Part shown: in pieces, positions 26,301 to 34,588 of the stretch
Position numbering within the stretch: position 1 is the first letter of the stretch
Layout of the letters: every line of letters starts with the position of its first letter
NCBI GenBank assembly: GCA_020859965.1
Contig: JAJBVF010000453.1
Coordinates: 1 to 34,588, forward strand
Source of the DNA: Clostridiales bacterium
GTDB lineage: Bacteria; Bacillota; Clostridia; Lachnospirales; Lachnospiraceae
Length of the DNA: 34,588 nucleotides
Direction: 5' to 3'
The notes under the pieces: model-generated
Database searches by the model: none
The model's input: the letters and a program-made list of their open reading frames with translations, nothing else
What the model was told of the DNA's origin: nothing
Translations under genes and position numbers: made by a program

Positions 26301-27047
26301 TCAGCGCACCAGATAGTCAATGATGTTTTTAAACAGGATATCATAGCATTCCCAATTACAAAATTCCGGCGGCGCCCAGTGCGGTGCGCAGTCTGTTGAA
26401 AAGATTCCGCTTCTTCCCTTTCCATAGTCTGCAAATGCCAGGAACGGATCGCCGCAGATCTCTGCTACCAGTTCTGCCTCCGGCTTCAGGTCACTCTTAT
26501 TGTATCCCAGCACCTCCGGCCATTCACCCGCAATACCTTTCATCACCGGATGATCCGGCTTCACTGTCTTCGGAGTGACTCCTTCGCAGTGCTCCATACG
26601 GTCATCATATGGATACAGCTGTACAGGAAGTACGTCCTGCACCGCTGAATGGCACCATTTTCCCTGTCCGCCGATTCCGGAGAACGTCATATAACCTCCT
26701 ACCATGAGTAATCCGCCGCCCTGCAGCACATATTCCTTCAGAAGATTGCAGCGGTTCGGCATTTTCATGCTTGCAGCAAATGTCTTTGGCGGGATCAGCA
26801 GAGTGTCCGCGCCGATATCAGACAGAATGACGCAGGCATATTCTTTCAGCTCCTCCATTGTAAACGGAAAGTTCTCCGCCGCCTCATGATTCGGAAGATA
26901 GACCAGCTCATATCCTGCTTTTTCGATTGCCTTATCAATCCAGCCGAGTCCCGTTTCATATTTTGAAGAAAAGAACCCGTTAAATCCCTTTATTTCCATT
27001 GTCGTGGCTGACCAGGATTCTCCTGCCAGTAATACTTTCTTTCCCAT
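26301..27047 (-). CDS. Glutamine amidotransferase class I-like (PF07090-type) protein
   Basis: KKVLLAGESWSATTMEIKGFNGFFSSKYETG, VILSDIGADTLLIP, LQGGGLLMVGGYMTFSGIGGQGKW, YGKGRSGIFSTDCAPHWAPPEFCNW. Confidence 0.8.
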   Translation of the reverse strand: MGKKVLLAGESWSATTMEIKGFNGFFSSKYETGLGWIDKAIEKAGYELVYLPNHEAAENFPFTMEELKEYACVILSDIGADTLLIPPKTFAASMKMPNRCNLLKEYVLQGGGLLMVGGYMTFSGIGGQGKWCHSAVQDVLPVQLYPYDDRMEHCEGVTPKTVKPDHPVMKGIAGEWPEVLGYNKSDLKPEAELVAEICGDPFLAFADYGKGRSGIFSTDCAPHWAPPEFCNWECYDILFKNIIDYLVR

Positions 27048-27241
27048 TCTTTTCGTCTCCCTTCTGTTCTGTTTCTTTTGTTGCGCCCCTTAGATCTCTC
27101 TTCAGGTCTTTTTCCGGTTTCTCTTTTTATTACCTTTTTGTATATGCCAGATTAATCATCGCTTCTCCTGCAACGCCCTGTCCGGCTTCTTCTGTTGCTC
27201 TTTTTTCCGCCCTTTTGGGAGCTCCTTTTTCGGGCTTTCCT

Positions 27242-28510
27242 TTATCTTCCGCCCCATGCAAGGATCAGTTTTGCATAGATAAGGATGCAGTCCAGATAAG
27301 CATCCAGTTCCACATACTCATTCGGTGAATGGCACTGTTCCAGATTGCCCGGTCCGAACTGAATCGTCGGGCATTCGGCTATATTCCTCCAGATTCTGGA
27401 ATCGCATCCTGCCGGGGAACCAACAATTTTTACCGGCGTACCCATGCCGTCTGAAAATGCTTCGCAAAACGTATGGACAAACTCATCCTCCGGATCCATC
27501 TCAAAGCCGCCTCCCGCCTGATAAATGGTAATCTTAGGCGGATGATCCTTCATCCACGGATCACAGGACGCGATCCCGGTCACCGTATTCGTAAATTCTT
27601 CCACCACCATATCATAGGACATCTGATTTGGAATATAGTGGACGCAGGTTTCAAAATAGCAGTCCCCCGCTACTGTAGAGCCGGCCGTGCCGCCATGGAT
27701 CACTCCGATATTCAGATTCGGCGCCGGAAGCAGCGGATGCCGGTAAGTCAGAAGCCAGTTGTGCTCCATCTCGCTGAGCGCATTGATCACCTTCATCGCT
27801 TTTTCGATCGCGCTGACGCCCTTCCACTTGGCACCGGAATGGTTCGCTTTTCCCTCAAATTCTACCCGGAAAAAGACAAAACCCATATGCGCCAGGATCA
27901 GCTCGCCGCTGGTGCCTTCACAGTTCACCACTCCATCCGCGCGCACTCCGTTCATCGCCGCCTGCATGGAGCCATTCCCGCCGCCTTCCTCATCGCAGAC
28001 GGAGGTAATGATCACGTCTCCCGGAAGCTCATAGCCCGCATCATACAGCAGCTGCACTGCTAATGTGGACGCCATCAGTCCGGCTTTCATATCCGCGGAG
28101 CCAAGGCCATACAGCTTTCCATCAAGAACAGTCGGCTCATGGGGCGGCGTCTTCCACTGAGAAAGATCGCCCGCCGGCATGGTGTCGATGTGGCTGTTAA
28201 ACATGATGCTTTTTCCACCCTTGCCGGAAAATGTCGCATATACATTATAACGCCCGTCATAATTGTGCCCGGGATTGCCTTCATTGTATCTGCGCAGGCA
28301 CTCCTGGATTACCTCTTCCTTCAGCTGGTCTTCCGTGATATCAGAAGCACCCATTTCAGAAAACAGCGCTTTCATATATTCCTGACCCTGCTTCTCCAGA
28401 CCACCCTTGATCCCATGACCAATATCGTGGGTATCGATCGCGATCAGATCTTTTAATTTCTGAATATAAGTTTCCTTATTTTCCTTCAGGACTTCTTTGA
28501 GATCTCTCAT
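27242..28510 (-). CDS. M20 family (ArgE/DapE-like) metallohydrolase, second paralog
   Basis: IMFNSHIDTMPAG, YGLGSADMKAGLMAS, CDEEGGGNGS, NCEGTSGELILAHMG, FGPGNLEQCHSPNEYVEL. Confidence 0.9.
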   Translation of the reverse strand: MRDLKEVLKENKETYIQKLKDLIAIDTHDIGHGIKGGLEKQGQEYMKALFSEMGASDITEDQLKEEVIQECLRRYNEGNPGHNYDGRYNVYATFSGKGGKSIMFNSHIDTMPAGDLSQWKTPPHEPTVLDGKLYGLGSADMKAGLMASTLAVQLLYDAGYELPGDVIITSVCDEEGGGNGSMQAAMNGVRADGVVNCEGTSGELILAHMGFVFFRVEFEGKANHSGAKWKGVSAIEKAMKVINALSEMEHNWLLTYRHPLLPAPNLNIGVIHGGTAGSTVAGDCYFETCVHYIPNQMSYDMVVEEFTNTVTGIASCDPWMKDHPPKITIYQAGGGFEMDPEDEFVHTFCEAFSDGMGTPVKIVGSPAGCDSRIWRNIAECPTIQFGPGNLEQCHSPNEYVELDAYLDCILIYAKLILAWGGR

Positions 28511-28601
28511 ATGCTATCCATTCCCTCCCTGTGTTCGGCGAAGTATTCCATCTGTGCGTCTGAAACATATCGCATAAACAATCTTTTTCTCAACCGCGCG
28601 G

Positions 28602-29537
28602 TCAGCTGTAATTGCGGATTCCGGCCTCTATAATATCCCAGAATTTCTCCACATCAATGTCCACTGCTACCTTTGTATTCGGTGTCTTTCCGGACATTCC
28701 AAAGTAATCGCAATTCGTCCTTCCGTAGCTCGGGCCGTAAAAGCCGTGATCGATCTCCGTATACATCTCCTTCACTTCCAGCACAGACGGATCGATCAGA
28801 TACGCGCAGGTCACCGGATCATGAAGCGGCCCGCCTTCCCAGCCAAACACTTCCTTCTGCGTTTTGTTGAAGAATTCCATCATATCGGCAAACAGGTGCG
28901 CCGCCCTGGTGTCAATAGCCCGCATACGCTCCACGACAGACGGATAGCAAAGCACCTTCCTTGTCACATCCAGCCCGACCATCACGATCGGTACACCGGA
29001 GGAGAACACGACATGCGCGGCATCCGCGTCCGCCAGAATATTAAATTCCGCAGCCGGGGAAACATTGCCAAGCTGATAGCTGCCGCCCATCAGCACGATT
29101 TCTTTGATTTTTGGAATGATCGCCGGCTCCATCCGCATAGCCATACCGATATTGGTCAGCGGTCCGGTCGGTACCAGAGTGATCTCTCCATCCGAAGCCA
29201 TGATTGTTTCTGTCAGATAGTTTACCGCATGCTTCGTTTCCTTCTCTTTCGTCAGCGGATCGAACGTCGGACCATCCAGCCCCGTCTCACCGTGAATCTC
29301 CGGTGAATTCCGCTTTTCTATGATCATTGGCTGGCCGCAGCCCTGGTATACAGGAACATCCAGGCCAAGATACTGGCATACATTCAGCGCATTCCGCGTC
29401 GTTTTTTCCAGCGTCTGATTCCCGGCCACCACAGTGATACCGATCAGATCCAGCACCGGACTTTTCCCGGCCAGTAAAATATTGACCGCATCGTCATGTC
29501 CCGGGTCGCAGTCCAGGATGACCTTTCTCTTATCCAT
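28602..29537 (-). CDS. Nucleoside hydrolase (IunH family)
   Basis: VILDCDPGHDDAVNILLA, VPTGPLTNIGMAMRMEP, VLMGGSYQLGNVSPAAEFNILADADAAHVVFSSG, HDPVTCAYLIDPS. Confidence 0.95.
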   Translation of the reverse strand: MDKRKVILDCDPGHDDAVNILLAGKSPVLDLIGITVVAGNQTLEKTTRNALNVCQYLGLDVPVYQGCGQPMIIEKRNSPEIHGETGLDGPTFDPLTKEKETKHAVNYLTETIMASDGEITLVPTGPLTNIGMAMRMEPAIIPKIKEIVLMGGSYQLGNVSPAAEFNILADADAAHVVFSSGVPIVMVGLDVTRKVLCYPSVVERMRAIDTRAAHLFADMMEFFNKTQKEVFGWEGGPLHDPVTCAYLIDPSVLEVKEMYTEIDHGFYGPSYGRTNCDYFGMSGKTPNTKVAVDIDVEKFWDIIEAGIRNYS

Positions 29538-29577
29538 ACTTTCCTCCCAATTCTATTGATCGTTACAAATGAATTTA

Positions 29578-30513
29578 TCAGTTGACATTCGTCAGAGAGC
29601 TCTTCTTCTTACGCTCTGCCGCCTGCTTCGATACAAGAGATACTACCAGCACCACGATAGTGATCACATATGGGATCAGCAATACGATCTGAGACGGTAC
29701 GCCGTATGCCTGCACACGGTTTCCGATCGCACTCGCAAGGCCGAATACCAGACAGCCAATCGAGGAAAAGATCGGGTTCGCGTTGCCGAAATACATGGCC
29801 GCCACGCCCATGAATCCACGGTTGCTGGTCATACCTTCCCTGAACAGCGTCGTGTAGCCCAGCGCCAGGTGCGCTCCGGCCAGTCCGCCCAGCAGACCGC
29901 CGATCAGCAGTGCCTGATATTTCATAGAGGATACGTTGATACCGGCAGTCTGCGCAGCCTGTTCAAACTGTCCCACCGCGCGCAGACGCAGTCCCCATAC
30001 CGTCTTATAAAACATAAACCATACGACAGCGATCAGGACAAGCACCAGCCATTCGGTGACATACCAGTTGTTAAAAATGTCATTGATGATCGGTATATTC
30101 TCTATAAACGGAATATTCACCTTCGGAATGCTGATGATCTTCGGATCCGTAAAGTTTCCGCTCACACCGAAAATCGTCTCCAGCAGATATTTCGTAAGTG
30201 CCGTCGCCAGCAGGTTTACGCCCATACCAATCGCACAGTTGTCTGCATTGTAGCGGATGATACCTACCGCCATGATCAGCGCGATCAGCATACCGCCGAT
30301 CATAGCCGCCAGTGTTCCAAGAATCCAGCTCCCGGTAAAATAGCTGACTGCAACAGCCACAAAGCAGCCCATCAGCATAATTCCTTCCGTACCGACATTG
30401 AGGATATTCGCCTGCTGGGTAATCGCTGCGCAGAGCGCGGCATAGATAATCGGCGTGGCAATATGGAATGTCGAATAAATCAATGAAATATTAAAAATGT
30501 TGCGTAATTTCAT
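29578..30513 (-). CDS. BMP/Nup-type ABC transporter permease
   Basis: Multi-TM; NVGTEGIMLMGCFVAVAVSYFTGS, RGFMGVAAMYFGNANPIFSSIGCLVFG; 1-nt TAATG overlap with upstream permease. Confidence 0.9.
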   Translation of the reverse strand: MKLRNIFNISLIYSTFHIATPIIYAALCAAITQQANILNVGTEGIMLMGCFVAVAVSYFTGSWILGTLAAMIGGMLIALIMAVGIIRYNADNCAIGMGVNLLATALTKYLLETIFGVSGNFTDPKIISIPKVNIPFIENIPIINDIFNNWYVTEWLVLVLIAVVWFMFYKTVWGLRLRAVGQFEQAAQTAGINVSSMKYQALLIGGLLGGLAGAHLALGYTTLFREGMTSNRGFMGVAAMYFGNANPIFSSIGCLVFGLASAIGNRVQAYGVPSQIVLLIPYVITIVVLVVSLVSKQAAERKKKSSLTNVN

Positions 30514-31562
30514 TATGATTCACCCCCCTGCTTCACTTCTGACTTTCCGGATTTTTTCTTCTTTTTAAAGATAAACAGCATCTCCATGCAGGCCACGCAG
30601 ATAAATACCGCGGTCAATGTATCTACAATTGATTTTGGCACACCGGTGCTCTGCTGCATGCCCATCGCTCCTGATTTCAGCACTGCGACGAAGAAAGACA
30701 CAAATGGCAGTGCGGCAAAATTGCTTCTCGCGATCAGAGCGATCAGCATTCCGTTTGAGCCAAGACCGGTAGCGAAATTGTCCAGATAATAGCCATACGC
30801 GCCCAGAACCTGAATGCATCCGGCAATACCGCCCAAAGCACCTGAGATCATCATGGCGATGATCGTGATCCGCCCGGGCTTCATACCTGCGTATTCCGCA
30901 TGCGCCGGATTGGTACCGGTAGAGCGGATCTTATATCCCAGCGTCGTTTTCTGCAGCATAAACCATACAAGAATGAATACTACGATTGCAATGAAAATAC
31001 CGGTATTTAATGTACTTGGTTTCATGATCTTCGGCAGGGTAACCAACGTATCCGGAGACTGCGAATTTGCTTTTCCGGCACTCATCGGACCGCTGACACA
31101 ATAGGAAGCAATATATTGCGCTACCGAGTTCATAAGGATCGTCACGCAGACTTCGTTGACTCCCCATTTCACTTTCAGGAACGCTGCGATAAACGCCCAT
31201 GCCGCGGAGACAAGGATCGCTGCGGCAAAGCAGAGCACGATCAGAAGAGGCTTCGGGCACCAGGTCCAGTAAATACCGACATAGGCTGCCGCAAGACCGC
31301 CCAGAAATACTTCGCCCTCCACGCCGACATTGAAGGCGCCGCCCTTTGCCGCAATCGCAAATGCCGCGGAGGTCAGAAGCAGAGGTGTGAAGTTCGACAA
31401 AGTCGTACCAAGCTTCAGGTTTCCGCCAAAGGCGCCGCGCACCAGAGCAACATAAGCGTCAATCGGGTTTTCGTGGATCATCAGGATCAGTACCGCGCCG
31501 ATCACCAGTGCAAAGAGCACAGTCAATACCCATTTGACCACATATACTTTCCTGTCTTTCAT
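30513..31562 (-). CDS. BMP/Nup-type ABC transporter permease
   Basis: Multi-TM; GGAFNVGVEGEVFLGGLAAAYVG, GLGSNGMLIALIARSNFAALPFVSFFVAVLKSG; 1-nt TAATG overlap with upstream ATPase. Confidence 0.9.
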   Translation of the reverse strand: MKDRKVYVVKWVLTVLFALVIGAVLILMIHENPIDAYVALVRGAFGGNLKLGTTLSNFTPLLLTSAAFAIAAKGGAFNVGVEGEVFLGGLAAAYVGIYWTWCPKPLLIVLCFAAAILVSAAWAFIAAFLKVKWGVNEVCVTILMNSVAQYIASYCVSGPMSAGKANSQSPDTLVTLPKIMKPSTLNTGIFIAIVVFILVWFMLQKTTLGYKIRSTGTNPAHAEYAGMKPGRITIIAMMISGALGGIAGCIQVLGAYGYYLDNFATGLGSNGMLIALIARSNFAALPFVSFFVAVLKSGAMGMQQSTGVPKSIVDTLTAVFICVACMEMLFIFKKKKKSGKSEVKQGGES

Positions 31563-33100
31563 TATGCTGCGCCTCCTTTCGCGGTATCTGCGCCGCCCAT
31601 CATGAGAAGTCCCAGATTTTCCTCATTTGCTTCCGAAGCATCCATCCGTCCGGAGATCTTCCCTTCATACATAACCACGATACGATCCGAAAGTGAAAGC
31701 AGCTCTTCGAGCTCCGCGGAAACCAGCAGCACGCCCCGTCCCTCTTCCTTCACTTCCTGCAGGATTGTCCGGATCGACTCGATCGCCCCAATATCAACAC
31801 CACGGGTCGGCTGGGAAGCGATCAGCAGCTTCCCGCCGATCGAAACCTCGCGGGCTACTACGATTTTCTGCGCATTGCCGCCGGAAAGAGACTGCGTGAT
31901 CATCTCCGGATCTCTGGGCCGTATATCAAACTTCTCCGCAAGTTTCGTCGTATAGTCAGTAATCTCTTTATTGTTTACCAGCATCCCTTTTGCAAAGGGC
32001 TTATCATCTACCTGAACAGCTACAATATTCTCCTTCAGTGATAGAGCGCGGTTCAGTCCCCGGGTATTCCGGTCTTCCGGAATATGAGTAAGACCTGCTT
32101 CCCTCACCTTCTTCGGCTGGAAATTCGTGATGTCCTGACCATCCAGATACACCTTTCCCTTTTCGACCTTCCGAAGCCCGGTGATCGCCTCGATCAGCTC
32201 GCTCTGTCCATTGCCGTCAATCCCGGCCACACCGACAATCTCACCCGCGCGAACCTCCAGATTGATCCCGCGTATTTTGGAATTCTCCTTCTCGCCGGAA
32301 GTCCACAGATTCTCTACCCGAAGAACCACCTCTCCCGGAGTGGCAGCCTTCCGCTCAATATTCAGGAACACCTCGCGGCCGATCATCATCTTCGCAAGCT
32401 CGGCCTCAGATGTCTCGCTCTTATTTACCGTCCCGATATAATTTCCCTGTCTCATAACAGAAATCCGGTCGGAAATCTGCATAACCTCATCCAGCTTATG
32501 GGAAATAAAGACGATTGACTTTCCATTTTCACGCAGCTTATCCAGAATGCGGAAAAGCTGCTGCGCCTCCTGCGGCGTCAGCACCGCTGTCGGCTCGTCC
32601 AGAATAATAATCTCAGCACCGCGGCAGAGAATCTTGATGATCTCCACACGCTGCGCCTCACCTACGGATATCTGGTTGATCTTCTTATTCATCTGAATAT
32701 CCATGTTATACTCATCAATATATTCCTGGATATCCGCTCTTGCCTTTTCGAAGTCAATCCGCATGCCCTTCCTCGGCTCAAATCCCAGAATAATATTCTC
32801 CAGAACAGTCAGCTCATTCACAAGCATGAATTCCTGATGAACCATACCGATCCCTTTTTCGATCGCGATCTTCGGCACGATCTTCGTCAGCTGCTCTCCA
32901 TTTACCTTTACTGTTCCGTCGTCAAAATCATACATACCGTAAAGCATCTTCATCATGGTGGACTTTCCGGCGCCATTCTCACCGATCAGGGAATGAATTT
33001 CCCCCTTTTTCAGATTAAAGTGGCCATTTTTTACCGCCTGTACCTCACCAAATGACTTTACGATGTTTGTCATTTCCACACAATATTCATTCACCGACAC
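31562..33100 (-). CDS. Duplicated-domain sugar/nucleoside-type ABC transporter ATPase
   Basis: Walker A GENGAGKSTMMKMLYG; VGEAQRVEIIKIL; Walker B IIILDEPTAVLTPQE; second domain GVAGIDGNGQSELIEAITG, LSGGNAQKIVVAREV. Confidence 0.95.
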   Translation of the reverse strand: MSVNEYCVEMTNIVKSFGEVQAVKNGHFNLKKGEIHSLIGENGAGKSTMMKMLYGMYDFDDGTVKVNGEQLTKIVPKIAIEKGIGMVHQEFMLVNELTVLENIILGFEPRKGMRIDFEKARADIQEYIDEYNMDIQMNKKINQISVGEAQRVEIIKILCRGAEIIILDEPTAVLTPQEAQQLFRILDKLRENGKSIVFISHKLDEVMQISDRISVMRQGNYIGTVNKSETSEAELAKMMIGREVFLNIERKAATPGEVVLRVENLWTSGEKENSKIRGINLEVRAGEIVGVAGIDGNGQSELIEAITGLRKVEKGKVYLDGQDITNFQPKKVREAGLTHIPEDRNTRGLNRALSLKENIVAVQVDDKPFAKGMLVNNKEITDYTTKLAEKFDIRPRDPEMITQSLSGGNAQKIVVAREVSIGGKLLIASQPTRGVDIGAIESIRTILQEVKEEGRGVLLVSAELEELLSLSDRIVVMYEGKISGRMDASEANEENLGLLMMGGADTAKGGAA

Positions 33101-33136
33101 ACTCGCCCCTTTTCTTAATTCAGTGAGAATCTGTCC

Positions 33137-33264
33137 CTACGATCGGGCAGGAAGCGACATTTCGGCTCCTGCCCGCCTGCGATCGAGCAGGAGGCGGCCT
33201 TTTCGACTCCTACTCGCCCGCGCGGGCCGGGGTGCAGCTTCAGCCGCAAAACTCCTTGCCCGGC
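33137..33264. repeat. Cluster of GC-rich hairpins (two related ~42-bp units plus a third stem)
   Basis: GGGCAGGA..TCCTGCCC (33144-33174), GAGCAGGAG..CTCCTACTC (33184-33217), GGGCCGGG..GCCCGGCC (about 33223-33264). Confidence 0.7.
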
Positions 33265-33279
33265 CGTGTGCATCAAACG

Positions 33280-33310
33280 AAAAGGGGTTGGAACACAGCC
33301 AACCCCTTTT
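33280..33310 (-). terminator. Perfect 12-bp hairpin terminator/attenuator between the BMP gene and the ABC ATPase gene
   Basis: AAAAGGGGTTGG-AACACAG-CCAACCCCTTTT. Confidence 0.85.
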
Positions 33311-33359
33311 TCAATTCATTACAAATCACCTGTGTTTCGATTATTCAGATTGCTGTTAC

Positions 33360-34433
33360 TTAATTATCTGCACCATAGTCAGCATAAACAGCGTCTTCCG
33401 GACCATAGCCTTCATAGTTGGATACTACGATCTCACCAGAGATGATCTTCTCTTCAAGCTCTTCAACCGTCTCAACGATCTCATCCGGGAAGTCGTCTCC
33501 GAGAGCTTCCTTCATAACGGAGAAATCAGTCAGGGAAACGCCGCCGTCAGCCAGAGTCATGTAGGAAGAACCAGCCTCAAAGGTGCCCTCAACTACGGAC
33601 TGGATCACGGAGTAAACTGCGTTGTCTACTCTCTTCAGCTGAGAAGTAAGGATTGAACCCGGATACTGGCTGTCCTGATCATCATCTACACCAATCGCGA
33701 ATTTTCCATTGTCAGCAGCTGCCTGAAGGATACCAGCGCCTGTACCGGAAGCAACGTTCATAACAATGTCCGCACCCAGATCATACTGCGCTTCTGTCAT
33801 GGATTTTCCTGTAGCCGGGTCTGTCCAGTTTCCAACGAAGGACTGAAGAATCTGTACATCCGGATCTACGTACTTCGCGCCTTCATAATATCCTACATAA
33901 AAGTCATGAAGAACCGGGATATCCATTCCGCCTACCCAGCCGATGATGTGGTCTGAATTCACGCCTTCGATCTCATCATGCTGTGTAAACAGAGCTGCTG
34001 CAGCACCTGCCAGGAAGGAACCCTGATTCTGAGCGAAAGATACAGATACGATATTGTCGCCTTCTACTGTGTCGTCGATGATCGCAAACTTGGTATCCGG
34101 ATAGCTGTCATGATACTCAGACAGGAACTCTGAGAGGTTGGAAGAGGTACAGATAACCAGATCATAGCCATCCTCACATGCGGAGAGAAGGTTCGCCTGC
34201 CATTCATCGGATGTCGATCCTTCCAGTTCCTTAACTTCAATATCAAAATCTTCCTCTGCCAGCAGCATTCCATTGTGGCACATATCATTGAAAGACTGAT
34301 CTCCAAGCATACCGGAATATACCAGGCAAACAGACACGTCCGCTGCTTCATCCGCTAATACACTGGTTCCACTGACTGCAAGACTGCACAGCATCACGCT
34401 TGTGAGTAAAACACTGGTCACTTTCTTTTTCAT
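33360..34433 (-). CDS. BMP family ABC transporter substrate-binding protein (predicted nucleoside binding)
   Basis: VSVCLVYSGMLGDQSFNDMCHNGMLLAEEDFDIEV, FAQNQGSFLAGAAAALFT, IGWVGGMDIPVLHDFYVGYYEGAKYV; next to permeases and ATPase. Confidence 0.93.
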   Translation of the reverse strand: MKKKVTSVLLTSVMLCSLAVSGTSVLADEAADVSVCLVYSGMLGDQSFNDMCHNGMLLAEEDFDIEVKELEGSTSDEWQANLLSACEDGYDLVICTSSNLSEFLSEYHDSYPDTKFAIIDDTVEGDNIVSVSFAQNQGSFLAGAAAALFTQHDEIEGVNSDHIIGWVGGMDIPVLHDFYVGYYEGAKYVDPDVQILQSFVGNWTDPATGKSMTEAQYDLGADIVMNVASGTGAGILQAAADNGKFAIGVDDDQDSQYPGSILTSQLKRVDNAVYSVIQSVVEGTFEAGSSYMTLADGGVSLTDFSVMKEALGDDFPDEIVETVEELEEKIISGEIVVSNYEGYGPEDAVYADYGADN

Positions 34434-34504
34434 AGTTTCTTCCTCCTTGTTGGTTAAATTATCTAAATCCTCATGGACCAGATTTCATTTCTTTGTACAA
34501 AATT

Positions 34505-34533
34505 ATTATAGGGATGATAAAACGTTTTGTCAA
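34505..34533 (-). promoter_or_regulatory. Consensus sigma-A promoter with embedded LacI-type operator
   Basis: Minus strand TTGACA (34528-34533)-N17-TATAAT (34505-34510); palindrome TGAYAAAACGTTTTRTCA at 34515-34532. Confidence 0.8.
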
Positions 34534-34588
34534 GCTTCTTTTTTCTGCAAATCGCCCATTCTGCAATAATTTTTTTGGCCTGCTGTTC

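Noticed and set aside
29569-30486. 305-aa plus-strand ORF, and similarly 31116..31955
   Set aside because: Antisense to the ABC permease/ATPase genes, with compositionally odd translations (His/Arg/Gln-rich; Arg/Ser/Pro-rich).
34515-34532. Palindrome considered as a CcpA cre site
   Set aside because: Central CG fits but the flanking TG/CA positions of the cre consensus do not; a different LacI-family operator is more likely.

Overview
The window looks like a Firmicutes (probably Lachnospiraceae/Clostridia) chromosome segment. No rRNA, tRNA, CRISPR array, prophage or transposase was seen. Most genes lie on the minus strand. In order: two near-duplicate secreted Fn3 proteins flanking a YyaC-like spore protease gene; recR and ybaB; a malic enzyme gene (+); a two-gene 2-hydroxyacyl-CoA dehydratase-type system in which one subunit is fused to its ATPase activator; the spoIIA operon (spoIIAA-spoIIAB-sigF); folC, an unlisted 52-aa ORF and a zinc-ribbon/TPR membrane protein; a secreted protein; an HTH-Uma2 protein; two repeat-rich surface proteins; a Crp/Fnr regulator; and an ~11 kb apparent operon combining a BMP/Nup-type nucleoside ABC importer with a nucleoside hydrolase, two M20 hydrolases, a GATase1-like protein, a LacI regulator and a ribokinase-like kinase. 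The strongest unexplained signals are non-coding. One is a multi-branched RNA candidate at about 4830-5002. Another is a separate riboswitch-like 5' leader of the malic enzyme gene at about 5085-5285, which starts almost exactly at a predicted TSS. There is also a near-perfect 18-bp LacI-type operator inside a consensus promoter ahead of the nucleoside operon, and an FNR-like box centred exactly at -41.5 of a predicted promoter for the crp/fnr gene. All structures and sites were read by eye; no folding, alignment or database search was run.
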